Positions 8,608-20,608 of a stretch of 64,000 bases of DNA are shown piece after piece. The position numbers were made by a program, and so were the translations under genes. Position 1 is the first letter of the stretch. Each line of letters opens with the position of its first letter. Source of the stretch: Aurelia coerulea (taxonomy: Eukaryota > Cnidaria > Scyphozoa > Semaeostomeae > Ulmaridae); assembly GCA_039566865.1 (NCBI GenBank), contig CM076948.1, positions 14,147,001 through 14,211,000 on the forward strand, read 5' to 3'. The notes under the pieces are model-generated. The model was not told where the DNA came from and made no database searches. It worked only from the letters and a program-made list of their open reading frames with translations.

Positions 8608-10785
8608 CTATGTATCAACCTGCCTAGTGTTTAATCCCTTAGGGGCAAAGCAATCCAGCCGATATTGCCAGAAGCTTTCCCGCATCCTATTTCCCCCCGT
8701 TAGCCTATCGATTATTTTTATACTAATATCCTTCAGAAACCCGTGGTGGCCTTCTCCAGTAAAATGCCTGAAGAATTCCGCCTGGGGTACTGAGGCCCCC
8801 AAGTTAAACTTATGATTGCACGCCTTGTAATTGTTAAACCTAAGCCTAAAAGGCGTGCAGGTGCTACCAACATATTGTACACCACAAACAGTACATTCCA
8901 ACAAATACACAACATTTGACGAGTCACAATTAAACGAATAGTTTATCCTATATTCCCGGCTATCTATGTTTGAATGAAAATGTCCACTATTACTCATGAC
9001 ATTACACACCTGACAACGAGATTTACCACAACGAGAACATCCCTTCTTATCAGTCCCCCCATTTCCCTCACTATTGAGCCTAGCCCTAACAAGTATATCC
9101 TTAATGTTCTTACATCTCCTAAATGCTATTAAAGGTGGCTCAGGAAACACCCCACTATGCTCCTCAGAGTTTGTGAGCATAGGATGAAGTCTCCCGGCCA
9201 CCTTTCCCAAACTATTGAGTGCTGGATGGTATGTGGCAACAAGTGGAACCCTTTCCCCCCTCCCTTGGTTATTGGTCCTATTTCCCGCATTTGCTAGAAG
9301 AGTTGTCCTATCCAACCTACGTACCCTATCTATTTGTTCGTTAACTAAAGTCTCTTCGTAGCCCCTGTCCTTAAGCCATCCAGCTAACTCGCCTACCCTC
9401 TCCTGAAATTGGCGATCTTCCGAGCATATCCTACGAAACCTAAGAGCCTGACCATAGGGGATCGCCTTCTGCGTGTGCCAGGGGTGACAAGACTTCTTAT
9501 GCAAGTACTGATGTGTATCAGTTGCCTTGCAAAACAAGTCTGTCGAAAGGACTCCCCCCGCCCCCACGCTAACCTGAACATCTAAAAAACTAATACTATC
9601 CCGTGATTGCTCGCTAGTAAATTTAATGGTTTCGTGGCTACTGTTGAGATGATTGATGAAAGACTTCAGCTTTTCCTCCCCGTGCATCCAGATAAAGAAA
9701 ACATCATCGATGAATCTCATCCAGATGAGCGGCTTGTCAGGTGAAGCCTCCAACAACCTCTCTTCCAACCGGGTCATGAAGAGATTGGCATAGGCCGGAG
9801 CGAACTTCGTGCCTATAGCCGTGCCCAATCTCTGCTTATAAATCCTATCATTAAATTCAAAATAATTACTCTCCAAGACCAAGGACGCCAACCCCACTAG
9901 GGTATCAGTAGCCACGCCCGGGTTTTCCCTTCTATCCAGCGCCTCCCTGATGGTCTCTAAGCCCTCCCCGTGTGGAATGCTTGGATAGAGTCCCACAACA
10001 TCAACTGTACACAACAAAGCCCCCTCTGGTATCCTACCTAGCTTACTTAGCCTAGACAAAAAGTGGTTAGTGTCCTTAACATATGACCTACTTTGGCTAA
10101 CCAACGGGTTAAGGTGGTGGTCTAGATATTCTGAAATATGTTCTGTTATAGTACCACAATTGGAAATGACTGGTCGACCCTTAACGCTACTAAGACCCTT
10201 GTGGATCTTAGGCAATAAATAAAATCTACCTAACCTAGAATCTTTAATTTCCAAATACTCAGTCACTTCCTCTAGACCGGGGTCCCCCTCCCTCAGTTCT
10301 TTCAACCTAGAATTAATGGTCTTACCCAAATCTACCGTGGGGTCCACCTCTATTTCTTCATAAACCTGCCTATCGTCTAATTGTCGGTTAGCCTCACTTA
10401 TGTAATCCTCCCGATCCCAAACTACAACTGCTGATCCCTTATCCGCTTCCTTGATAACTATGTTCCTATCACATTTAAGCTGTTTCAAAGAAAGTTGTTC
10501 AGAAGAAGAAAGATTACTAAAATTCTTACCCTCCGGCGAGACAGACATTACCTCCTTCTCCAACAGTGAAAAATAGTTCTCCAGAAGTGGGTCATCCTTG
10601 GGGGGCTGCCAAGTGGACTTAACTCTAAATTTATTCTGATCATTGTCCGGTGTAAAATTGTCCTCGTTGTTTCTAAAATGCCACCTCAGCCTCATTCTTC
10701 GTTTGTAAGCCTCAAGGTCTTCTTTTAGCTTTGCTTTATCGATGTCACACACACATATATCAAATATATCAACAAATATCAACAT
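8608..10785 (-). CDS. Penelope-like RT with GIY-YIG endonuclease
   Basis: An uninterrupted 725-codon ORF starting at ATG. RT motifs are visible: motif A TVDVVGLYPSIP near 260-271, motif B GTAIGTKFAPAYA at 321-333, and catalytic FIDD at 358-361. A CSRCGKSRCQVC zinc-type linker (Cys 583, 586, 591, 594) is followed by a GIY-YIG domain from about 625 (VVYLLE, then VQYVGST). This order is diagnostic of endonuclease-bearing Penelope-like elements. The first about 15 residues lie in CA/TA repeats and may not be native, and full-length relatives usually have a longer N-terminus, so a 5' truncation is possible. It is the only large TE ORF here without an internal stop. Confidence 0.93.
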   Translation of the reverse strand: MLIFVDIFDICVCDIDKAKLKEDLEAYKRRMRLRWHFRNNEDNFTPDNDQNKFRVKSTWQPPKDDPLLENYFSLLEKEVMSVSPEGKNFSNLSSSEQLSLKQLKCDRNIVIKEADKGSAVVVWDREDYISEANRQLDDRQVYEEIEVDPTVDLGKTINSRLKELREGDPGLEEVTEYLEIKDSRLGRFYLLPKIHKGLSSVKGRPVISNCGTITEHISEYLDHHLNPLVSQSRSYVKDTNHFLSRLSKLGRIPEGALLCTVDVVGLYPSIPHGEGLETIREALDRRENPGVATDTLVGLASLVLESNYFEFNDRIYKQRLGTAIGTKFAPAYANLFMTRLEERLLEASPDKPLIWMRFIDDVFFIWMHGEEKLKSFINHLNSSHETIKFTSEQSRDSISFLDVQVSVGAGGVLSTDLFCKATDTHQYLHKKSCHPWHTQKAIPYGQALRFRRICSEDRQFQERVGELAGWLKDRGYEETLVNEQIDRVRRLDRTTLLANAGNRTNNQGRGERVPLVATYHPALNSLGKVAGRLHPMLTNSEEHSGVFPEPPLIAFRRCKNIKDILVRARLNSEGNGGTDKKGCSRCGKSRCQVCNVMSNSGHFHSNIDSREYRINYSFNCDSSNVVYLLECTVCGVQYVGSTCTPFRLRFNNYKACNHKFNLGASVPQAEFFRHFTGEGHHGFLKDISIKIIDRLTGGNRMRESFWQYRLDCFAPKGLNTRQVDT

Positions 10786-10901
10786 ATCAACATATCAACA
10801 ACTTGATACACACATATATATATATATATAAAATGGATACTACAAGTGCGGATGAAGAACAGGAACGAACGAGAAATAGACAAAAATTTGATGTTTTTTA
10901 G

Positions 10902-10942
10902 CACACTAAGGCCTTTCGAGTCATTACTATCATCAGAGTGTG
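10902..10942 (-). ncRNA. hammerhead-like core upstream of PLE ORF
   Basis: On the minus strand CACACT and AGTGTG form a perfect 6-bp stem I around CTGATGA, an AGU/ACU stem, CGAAA, palindromic AGGCCT and U. This is the most complete hammerhead-type fold in the window by eye. Confidence 0.5.
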
Positions 10943-12629
10943 ATTGGCAAACTTGTATATACATATCATTCTTTCCTGTGCTGTGCCCTTTCAACTGTTA
11001 ACTCTTCTGTTAACTTTGTAACCCGTATCATGAGAAATTTGTTGATATATTTGACTATCTCTGTTCATATCTTTTCAGGTATAACATGCATACAGAATAA
11101 ACAACTGAAGTTAATTGGTGTGTCATAATGGTATCTTAACATGATTGCAGAGAAACAATATTTGCTGTGAATGGTGGTTGGAATTTATAGCCTTACTTGC
11201 AGATGATGTTGTGAAGGGCTTGAACTGATAAATACCAGGGTACCTATGGTTACCAGTGTTGCTAAACTATTCAAAGATTCTGCTACACAAGCAAATCTAA
11301 TGGAAAAATTGAGCCTTTATACATTTACTCATTGCAAATGATGTTTGCAATACTAACAAATAACCAGATGTCATGGAACTTGAACTGCAGAGTATGGGAC
11401 TGATTACCAGTTCTATTATATTTGAAGAGTGGCATACTATAAACATGTTCTTATGTAAGATTTGACATGCTATGCTACAAATGTTGTTAAGCAGTACTAA
11501 CAAAGAGACAGAGACATCAGGTAAAGTTTGAATACAAAGAAACACTGGAGTACCAAGTTTTATTAGCTTTCTGAACGAATTGTATGGACCGAGCACTCTG
11601 CTCCCTTAGTTTGTTTTGAATTATTGGTTGAGATAATTTCCTTTGTCTGCAGCCGCTAATCGCTTTGAATTGAGGTGTCAATCAAATGCAACTTTTGTTA
11701 TTGTATTACAAAATCTGCTCTTGTTAAGCGGAGGTGCTTTCCTTGAACCCACAAGGAAATTGTTCTAGTACATGCTTTGTGAAACTAAAGAACCGGGAAA
11801 TAGAAATTTATTTTTTCTCCTTTCAATTTTATACAAGAAATTATTTTGCGAAGCTCAAAAATGTTCCGTCTCTTGAGGGCAAAACTTTTTTATTAGGTCT
11901 GAATCAAACATCAGCATAGCAATAGAAGTTCCAATGCCACTCCATCGGGTCAGTCATGATTTTCAAACGCGACTGTTGGAGCTGTGAATCCATTTTGATT
12001 TACGATTGAGACTGTAACCTTTTGTTGCCTTCCTTTCTTTTATTCCCTATATCATATTATCAAATTTTACTCAGAAGGTACCCGAGTTAATGTTGGAATA
12101 TTTGAAAACTTCAACAAGCTTTTTTTGAAATGTTCACAAGAACGCAACACAGGAAGAAGTAAACGTGAAGATTTTTTTGGAACAAGTAAGGAACTCGTAA
12201 GAAACTCTGTGTACCCAAAATTCAGTACTGCCTCAAATTCTAAACCCATTGTTTCTTTAGCCACACAAAGAAACCGGATGCATCAAAGTTCTCGAGTACA
12301 ATAGATTATATTTTTGACCTGGCCCGGGCCAACTTTTAACTATGTCTAGCCCGATAAGCTTTTTCTAGGCTTCGTGAGTCCCCTCCAGGGTTCTTTGATT
12401 ACAGAGTGATAGATCCCTTGGTCTGAGATGGGCAAAAAGAGACTTAGAAACAGTAATTTTCACAAACTGCGAGCATAATTTTCAACAAACAATATGATAA
12501 GCGAGATCTATTCAGCTGCACCTCCTTGAAAATGTCAACAGCTAGTATGGCTTGATATACAAGTTGTTGATACCCAACAAGACTAATGTTAGGGTGGTAA
12601 AGAATAGTTGCTGTCTTTAAAGCATTGTC
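10943..12629. other. AT-rich stretch without recognisable genes
   Basis: Only short, low-complexity ORFs occur on either strand. I see no TE protein, RNA gene or clear repeat boundary. Confidence 0.5.
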
Positions 12630-12771
12630 CAGGGATGTAGGTACGGCCCCAAGATTTTGCAATAAACAAAGAAGTGACATTTTTTTTCAGGAAGTGCCCC
12701 TTAAGCTTAATGAAAAAGTGCCATTTAAGTGTCGTGCCCCCCTCAAGTTTGAGATGCTTCCTACGTCCATG
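12630..12771. mobile_element. decayed hAT-like MITE copy
   Basis: Its left end CAGGGATGTAGG and its interior (AGATTTTG, ATAAACAAA, AGGAAGTG, GTGCCCCCC) match the element at 63441-63614 along the full length. The right end (CCTACGTCCATGG) is diverged and no target duplication can be read. Confidence 0.55.
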
Positions 12772-12940
12772 GTATTTTTTTTTTATTAATTCATATTTTT
12801 GCACGATATCCCATCAGTACAAAATTAAACTACAAAAGTTACAAGTTTGTTTTAAATGAAAAATGAAAAACAAAATTTGAAATTTTGTATTAGCTAGGAT
12901 TGGATCCAGGCTGAGATCTGATCTTCCTGGGAGTCGTGTT

Positions 12941-14726
12941 TTAGTTAGGGTTTACTGAGCTCTTTAAATGCGTTTTCAGTTTTCTTTTAAACTGATAGAG
13001 CGAGGGGATTTCCCTTATTTCGATTGGTATTTCATTCCAAGCTTTAAGCCCGGAAAGGTGGAAACTTTTTTTTGTACACTCAAGTTTAAACTTTGGGATG
13101 TCGAGATTTCTATTGTTTCTTGTGTTATACCTAGAAATTTCATTCCTCTGACTATACTTGTTCCAGAGGCTCTCAGGGCACTGCTTGTTGACTATTTTGT
13201 GTGTCATGATAGATCTGTCAAAATAGATGATTTGATCAACGTTCAGCCCATTATTGATCCAGGGGTCCTTTATTCTAGCATTTTGAATAATTGAGAAGGC
13301 CCTGTTCTGTAGACGCTGAAGCGTTTGCAGCTTCGTGTTGTGCAGGCTACCCCAGATAACATTCCCATATCGGAGGTGACTTTTAACCAGCGCATGGTAA
13401 ACCTCACATAGCTTAGATTGCGGAAGAACGTTTTTAATTTTTTTCAGTGCAGACAAACCACTTGCTACTTTACCTTTCAAGGATTTGAAGTGTTCCTTCC
13501 AACTTAGATTCTCGTCCACAATAACTCCTAGTGATTTAGTTTTTGTCACTCGTTTTATTTCTGTGCCATTAAGTTTCAATGGAGCCAGAGGTTTAATTTT
13601 GTTAATTCTACGTGGATGGCCGATAAGCATAAACTCAGTCTTTTTTGGATTGGCACTTAATTTATTTACCCTCATCCACTCAGAAATGTTCTGTAGCTCC
13701 TCCTGCATCATCTCTGCAAGTTCGTTAATATCTTCAGAGGCTATCGTTGTGTGCGTATCATCAGCATACATGCTCGCCGAAGAAAACTGTAAACATTCAT
13801 CAAAGTCGTTAAGGTATATGATGAAGAGAAGGGGGCCTTGGCAGGAACCCTGGGGAATGCCACAGGTTACCCCCAAAGACATAGAACATTTACCATTGAT
13901 TCTGCAATACTGTTTTCGTTCAGTGAGGTAGGATCGAAACCAGCTAATCACCTTACCCTGCACGCCATACCTAGAAAGTTTTTCGAGCAGTATTTTGTGA
14001 TCCACCGTATAGAAGGCCTTTTTTAAATCCAAAAACATCGCCATATTGACCTTTTGAGAATCAATGTTATTATGCCATTCATCAGTACTCTTTACTAGAG
14101 ATGTGATTGTTGAGTGTAGCTTACGAAACGCATGCTGATTCTTTTTTAGCAACTGTTTCTCTTTGAAATAGTCGATCAGCTGATCATGAGCAATTTTTTC
14201 CAGAATCCTTGCAAATATGGATAGAACGGATATAGGCCTGTAATTATTCATGTCATCCATTGCACCTGACTTAAAAATTGGGGTTACCCTTGCAACCTTC
14301 CAGATATCTGGAAAAACTCCCGCGACCAGCGATGAGTTATAGATTAGAGTAAGGGGGAGAGTGATGAATTCGGATGCATCTTTGACTAGTCCGACAAGAA
14401 TTCTATCTGGCCCACTGGCTTTGCCGTTTTTCAGCTCTGTTAGTGCTCTTAAGATGTATTGAGTATCTACTGTCTTGAAATTCAAAATCGTAGAATTTTT
14501 ACCACTTATTGTGGCAAGCGGGTCATCATTCGGTTCGGTTCTGATTTCTTTTGCTAGTTTTGGACCAACTGAGACAAAGTGCTTGTTAAACGCATTGGCA
14601 ATTTGACTGTCATTAGTTGAAAGTTTGCCTTCCCAGTTCAAGCTAGTGACTGGTACCTTAGAGGAATCTCTGTCTAACACTTTGTTAATGGTTCACCACA
14701 TTTTCTTTGAGTCGGTTTTGTTTTGT
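12941..14726 (-). pseudogene. CR1/L2-like LINE reverse transcriptase
   Basis: A 579-codon open stretch with the full RT domain: PIFKSG...NYRPISVLS, FLDLKKAF, GIPQGS-QGPLLF, catalytic YADDT, KSLGV and the C-terminal HYxxVWG-type thumb, followed by R-R-F-I-Q-A-R and a terminal LKAWNEIP block. A TGA at about 14695, just upstream of the open stretch, and a frameshift near 14780 separate it from the endonuclease at 14727-15860. It belongs to one nearly complete LINE with ORF1 at 15867-16420. Confidence 0.88.
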
Positions 14727-15860
14727 TCAATTAGACCTGAATAATGGTCCTGCATTGCGATCTGGATGGCCTCTGTAACTTCGTTTCTTATACGAAGGCC
14801 AGATTTCGGGATTGCGCCTTGCGTCCTTTTTTGCTTTATCCCTTCTCATCATCAGAGACCTTATGCGTGCATTGAGCCATGGAGCATATTCACTTTTCCT
14901 CTTTTGTTTTCGAATTGGAGCATGTAGGCTGAGAATTGCATCAAACAATTCTCGGAATACAGATGCCATCTTACTAGGGTCCTGAGAAAAAGGTTCCAAA
15001 AGGCTTTTCCAGTCAATGGCATCAAGGTCTTGTTGGAAAGCAGTTTTATCATAATTTTTCATATTTCTACTTTCAACAATTTTGTTTTCATTTTTGGTAT
15101 TGAGTCTCCATGCATTTACCTTTCTAATCGCATAAACCATGTAGTGGTCTACCATAGCTGTTTCAAGCACGCCCGATTCTAGAATGTACTTACGTTTGTT
15201 GGTAGAGAAATGGTCAAACAACGAATGACTTATTTGAGACTGTCTATTGGCCCCCTTACTTATTGCTACCCTCGTATAAGCTTTGATCAGTTGCTCTATT
15301 TGGTATTCAGCGTACACTGATTGTAGCTTGTTTGAATTTGCATTTAAGGGGGAACCCCTGAAATCACAATTCGTATCACCAACTAGAATAATTTCTTTTT
15401 CATCTCTGTCAAGTTTTTTGAGAAATTCACGTAGATTTTCGAATGTTGCAGTATCTGTTTCCCCAGTGGGTGGTCGATACCAGCTAATCAGGTAAAAGGA
15501 TTTCCCTTCGTTTGGTTTAACCTCAAGGCAGAGCAACTCAAGGGTGTCACTTTTTATAATTTGGAGGGGATCAGGAATTTGTTCTTTTAGGTAGATTGCT
15601 ACACCGCCTCCCATTTCATCCCTGTCATGCCTAAAAAGTTTGTAACCCTCAATTGAAAGAGCTGGGTCCTCAATCTTACTGCTTAACCTAGTCTCACTCA
15701 AAGTTATGATATCAATATCATTTTCATGGAGTAATACATTCAATTCGTGTCTATGCTTTCTGAGTGAAACTATGTTAAGAGCTGCGATCTTCAGACCATT
15801 CCCTTTTTTAGTTGCTTTGGCTTTGGGCTTTGCTTCGCTCTTTGCATTATTTACACTTAG
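14727..15860 (-). pseudogene. LINE apurinic-type endonuclease domain
   Basis: The frame is open from about 15860 down to 14727. Motifs of the exonuclease-endonuclease-phosphatase fold are visible: ALNIVSLR, TLSETRL, GGGVAIYLK, SWYRPP, VGDTN and VDHYMVY. GDTN (usually GDFN) and the disrupted -SDH- block are departures from the usual motifs. The first ATG is not the true start; the polypeptide continues from a Lys/Ala-rich linker. A frameshift near 14780 breaks it from the RT. Confidence 0.85.
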
Positions 15861-15866
15861 ACACCA

Positions 15867-16420
15867 CTAACAATATTTTATGAATCGACTCAGGTTGCTT
15901 GCAAACTTTCTTGCCCCTCCCTTGTTTATATGAAGTCCATCACGAGCAAGGTTGCTGTAGAGGATGTTATCGTTATATATGAAGTCAAAACCATTCAGCA
16001 TGAGCTCATCAGATACATGTTTGTTGGCAGTGAATGCCATTCTATTCAGCTCGTCTTTTCTGCGGAAGATGGAACAGTAGGCGATTTTTGCATCTGGGTT
16101 GTTTTCTGGTATTTTTTTAAATGATGCGAGTATACCCGTTGATAACTCTTCCGGGCTCGATGTTTTAAGATTGTTTGTCCCTACATGAACAATAATTACA
16201 TCGCTATCCGTTTTACCAGTGCTCTTTACGACTTGGTTGAGCCTCATACCAGATTTACCCTGGATTTTGACTTCCCGAGGTTGGTTGCAAAGTTTGTTTT
16301 CGTCCAATCTTAATAGCTGTGAGTCTCCGACAACAGTCACTTTTATACTTTTGCTTGCTTTCTGGCCTTTGTCTCCTATGTCGGTGGTTTTATTTGTTGT
16401 TGTTAAATCAATTACACTGG
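15867..16420 (-). CDS. LINE ORF1 with SGNH-hydrolase-like domain
   Basis: The reading frame contains VVGDSQLLRL (block I Ser), GKSGMRL (block II Gly), HVGTNNL (block III Asn) and DGLHINKGG (block V His), the four catalytic blocks of SGNH/GDSL hydrolases. Esterase-type ORF1 proteins are known from CR1-like LINEs. It ends with tandem stops 5' of the endonuclease frame. The basic upstream part probably belongs to ORF1, but the N-terminus cannot be fixed. Confidence 0.8.
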
Positions 16421-16766
16421 CAGCTTCAGGTTGTTTTTGGTGTGCTTTGCCCTTGTTGTTCGCTTTTCGTGCCTTTTTTTAATTCTGTGACGTTTCCCCA
16501 TTGTCCGTATTGTGCATTTTATTCTCCAATGCTTGAGAACCAGAAGTATTGGCTCCATCCAACGGAATGGACGCCAGAAGAAAGAAGCAAGGAAACATAC
16601 AAAAAGCAGCACCTTTTTACAAAAGGAAATCTGTGTACTTATGATAAAACTCTTTACATTTTCACAGCAAAAACGTAGTTATCACAACGATGGCTTTCGT
16701 GAATTTAAACTCAGTTATTCAAAATGAATGTTGTGGAAGATAATTTGTTTCTTAGGAGGGATAGAG

Positions 16767-16791
16767 CCCCCCCCCCCCCCCCCCCCCCCCC
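16767..16791. repeat. 25-bp poly-C tract
   Basis: An uninterrupted C run immediately 5' of the LINE/PLE junction region. It may be length-variable or an assembly artefact. Confidence 0.9.
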
Positions 16792-16895
16792 AATAATCTC
16801 AAAAGCAATGGAGCTACATTGCTCCTGAGCAACACTTCCTTAACAATGTTAACAGCTAGTTATTATTATGGATAATATACACATAGATAATATAA

Positions 16896-17033
16896 CCAAG
16901 GGAGGGCGGAAAGGGTTCCACTTGTTGCGACATACCATCCAGCACTCCATAGTTTGAGAAAGGTTGCCAGGAGACTCCATTCTATGCTTACAAACTCAGA
17001 GGAGCATAGGGGGGTGTTTTCTGAGCCACCTTT
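16896..17033 (+). pseudogene. PLE fragment, left piece
   Basis: The nucleotide sequence from ACCAAGGGAGGGCGG to GAGCCACCTTT is the reverse complement of the 9160-9270 part of the PLE ORF, i.e. the segment between RT and zinc linker, with small changes. It continues at 17978 after a LINE insertion. Confidence 0.8.
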
Positions 17034-17977
17034 CACACTGACAAATTGCAGCAGCTAATGAGAGCATTTGTGTTATCGCACTTTATCTACTGTCCACTTG
17101 TTTGGATGTTTTATGACAGAACTTTAAACCATAGAATAAATCATGTTCACGAAAGGGCACTGCGCATTGCGTACAAGGATCACGGAAGTGATTTTGGTTC
17201 TCTCCTGGAACAGAGCAATTCGGTGCCCATCCATGTAAGAAACCTACAGTTGCTTATGACGGAAATTTTTAAAACAAAGTCTGATCTAAATCCACCTTTC
17301 ATGAAAGATATTTTTATGGAGAGAGGTATTAGCTGCAACCTAAGGCATGGCAATGACGCTCAAATTCCAAAGGTGCGAACCACGTCCTTTGGAGTTGAGA
17401 CCATAGCCTACCTTGGAAATAAACTTTGGCAGTTTTTACCGCACGAAATAAAACGATCAAGCACCCTTCCTATTTTCAAAAAACGAATTAGATGTTGGAA
17501 TGGCGAAAAATGCAACTGTAGGCTCTGCAAAACATACATTCCAAGAGTTGGGTTTCTAACATGATAAACATTTCTTGGGCCTTCTCGCGAGGATGGGGGC
17601 GGTGCACTGCTTCCCGGTGGGATGGGGGATGTGCTGTGCGGGATGTGAGGTCCCCTTCACGATGCAGGCACTGGGCTGCGGTTGAACTGGGGAATTGCTC
17701 CCTAGCGGCGACCGCAGCTTAGGATATGCGTGTGGGGGTTCCCTCGCGCGGTGTGTCCGCCGTCTCTCTGGGAGGTGGGCGTCGCTCCGTACCTCGTAGG
17801 GAAGGCATGCTTTTATCTTGTATATAATCCACTAAATGTTTTTATTGATTAGCTTTAGGAATTAATTTGTAAATTTTGTAAATTTTTGTAAAGTAGGCCT
17901 AAATTAGCTGTAATTTAGCTATTCTTTTTATTTTACTTAGCCTACATTAAATAAATTATTGATGATGATGATGATGA
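17034..17977 (+). mobile_element. 5'-truncated LINE inserted in PLE
   Basis: It contains the RT C-terminal ORF 17046-17564 (172 codons: FVLSHFIYCPLVWMFYD, ERALRIAYKD, VRNLQLLMTEI, CNCRLCKTY) closely related to 39666-40220. A GC-rich 3' UTR, a GTAGGC/GCCTAC stem (17893-17945) and a (GAT)n tail follow. ACCTTT occurs just before the element and again after the tail, consistent with a short target duplication. The palm domain is missing, so it is dead on arrival. Confidence 0.85.
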
Positions 17978-18240
17978 CCTTTAGTAGCATTTAGGAGATG
18001 TAAGAACCTCAAGGATACACTTGTTACTGCTGGGCTTAGTAATGAGGGAAATGGGGGGGGGGGGACTGATAAGAAGGGATGTTCTCGGTGTGGTAAATCT
18101 CGTTGTCAAGAGTGTAATGTCATTAGTAATAGTGAACATTTTCATTCAAACATAGATAGCCGGGAATATAGGATAAACTATTCGTTTAATTGTGACTCGT
18201 CAGATGTTGTGTATTTGTTAGAATGTACTGTGTTGTTGTG
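17978..18240 (+). pseudogene. PLE fragment, middle piece
   Basis: It continues the PLE of 16896-17033 through the zinc linker (KKGCSRCGKSRCQ-C) and the start of the GIY-YIG domain (VVYLLECTV). A G-run at 18054-18064 shifts the frame. It stops abruptly; the remaining GIY-YIG sequence reappears at 27957. Confidence 0.8.
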
Positions 18241-18858
18241 TTGGTCGCGAGCGGACGTGTTTTTTCTAGCTCCGATAACGAAGAGCTTCTGAGGGATAAA
18301 TATAAAAGAAAATGGCCAGTATAATAAAATGATATTAAATAATTAGTTTAAAGTTGGCGTAAAACTCTAATTGCTGTGTAAAAGCTAATTAATGCCAACT
18401 ATCTATTAAAGCTAATTAAAGTAAATACAAGCTAAATGAAACCTGGACTTGCTCCAAGTCCACTCCACGGCCCACCAGCTCCGAGAAATATAACCACCCC
18501 ACGCGGGGGCGCATATCACGAAGTGGTAGACGCCCCCGCAGAGGCTATTACAGTCCCCAGCGCCGATAGACCACGGAACAGACCCGGAACAAGTCTAAAT
18601 GAAACCTAATCCAAAATAAATATTTTACACAATCTACAGTCACACTCTATTGTATAGTTCCTTAATTCTTTTTTGAAAGCTTTCAGTGATTGGGACTCTC
18701 TAATACTGTGAGGTAATGTTTGCCACAGCGTTTGACCCAAATATCTTACAGTTTCTATGCCATAAGAAGTTGTTCTGGCATTAGGAATGCCAAAAGTCTT
18801 CTTATTTCGCAAGTCATATTGTACATGTCTCGCCTCAAAAATCTCACTCATGAAACTA

Positions 18859-19823
18859 CCGGGTGTCCCAGAAAAAAGGTAACAGATTTGATTGGGGCTA
18901 GCGATAAGAATTTAAGGTGAATCGACCCCTGATAAGTTTTGAAGTACTCTTAGAGAGTTAACTTGAAGATTGATACTTTATTTCTTGATATTGGTGCATC
19001 AAGAGTTGGAATATTAATCTTGAAAGTCCAAATTTGCCTCCTACTCCAAACCAGAGCTTTTGGGGTTTGGCCTAAGCTGTTAACTCACTGTGCTGTGGAA
19101 TCTCCTCAATCATAGCCAAGAACAAACAAGAAACCTAGTGCTTAGGAACACATTTTAGTGGAAATCTGACTCTGAACTTTACAATCAGAGTCAAGAATTT
19201 AGCCCCGAAGAGACCCCGTTCTTGATTCTACAAAAACTTTAAATTGCACCTGCCTGAGAAAAGATATTCATCAGCAAAATAAGTCCCGTAGGCTTTAACA
19301 CATAGGCTATCTTGCAATCTTCATTGTTTGAATGAAATGTTTTTTTGCATGATCTCTCATAAAATTATTACGAAACAAGCAATCGTATATGCCCAAGGGA
19401 ACATAAAAATGCACATTCGTGCTTGGCTTGTTGTACTTTTGTAAATGCATTTTGACTGGAGAAAAATATTCCTTGGTGACTATATTCATTAATTTGTTTG
19501 TTAGTTTTCAGTTTTTTACGTTCTTTTCAAACGGGTACCCAAAGGACCGATCCTTGTCCAACAATGCCTTTGACTGAGGAGATTCCCCTAACGAGCGCGT
19601 TAGCAGTTTAGGCCAAAACCCAAAAGCTCTGGTTTGTAGATGGACGCAAATTTTGGCTTTCAAGATTATTATTTCGACTCTCGATGCACCAATTTCAACA
19701 AACGAGGTATTAATCTTCAAGTTAACTATTGAAGAGTACTTCAAACTTATTTGGGATCGATTCGACTTATACTCTCATCGATATTCCCCATCAAATCTGT
19801 TACCTTTTTTTTGGGACACCCGG
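18859..19823. mobile_element. mariner-like hairpin MITE (TA TSD)
   Basis: Ends CCGGGTGTCCCA...TGGGACACCCGG flanked by TA. Arms of at least 240 bp are reverse complements; the loop is non-coding. It splits the LINE RT between EIYKTKKSLN and MSEIFEAR. Confidence 0.88.
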
Positions 19824-20091
19824 TAAGATTTAGGCTCTTTTTGGTTTTGTATATTTCTATCATCAAGTACTGTAGATTGCGTTGGTGAATGGGTACTGCA
19901 TTATCTAACCCCAGCAAAGTTTCGTAATCAGCGTGACTGTTTTTATACACAATTCTGAGTGCTCTTTCTTGGATTTTATTCACTTTTGCATTGAGAGCCC
20001 TGTCATGGAACATCCAAATTAACGGGCAGTAGGTAAACTGAGATTTTATGAAACTGTTCATTAGGAGACGCAGTCTATCAGGATCAGCATA

Positions 20092-20606
20092 GGTTCCAAA
20101 TCTTTAACTCGGCGTAAAAAGGTGGGTGTAAAATTCAATGACTTATTTCTTCCGATTGATGAATGGCTTGAAAGAAACTTTGGATACTTATCTATAATTC
20201 TACCGTTGGACTTTTCAAAAATTTTGAATATTTTTCAAGATTGCAGCGTATCTTACATTTCAACTCATTTGAAGATGTGACGTCATCAAATTTCTAAATC
20301 ATTAACCAGATGAGTGACAGACTTTTGCTTGAGGCCATATTGTAGGCATTCATAAACTATGGTTTTCTTCAAAATTATTTCATGTTGCGTCAAACAGTTT
20401 AGAAATTACGATAGTTTTAAGTTTTTTTGAAAATTTTTCTCAAATTCTTCAAAAGGAGAAAAGCACGCGAACTCTGAAAATGTTGAAGATTTCAGAAATG
20501 TCCAACGGTAGAATTATAGATGAATAGCTAAACTTTCTTTGAAGTCATTCACTTCAAAGAAATAGGTTACTGAATTTTACACCAGCCTTTTCAAAGATTT
20601 GGAACC
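20092..20606. mobile_element. hairpin MITE with TA duplication
   Basis: Inverted ends GGTTCCAAATCTTT flanked by TA. The arms remain complementary for well over 50 bp. This is a different TIR family from the CCGGGTG elements. It splits the LINE RT near MDPDNI. GATCCTGATA is repeated on both sides, a small extra duplication. Confidence 0.75.
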
Positions 20607-20608
20607 TA

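Noticed and set aside
13485..13931. 148-codon plus ORF
   Set aside because: Antisense shadow of the LINE RT at 12941-14726.
16319..16678. 119-codon plus ORF beside the poly-C tract
   Set aside because: It overlaps antisense to the SGNH ORF1 and shows no recognisable domain; the non-overlapping end is too short to judge.
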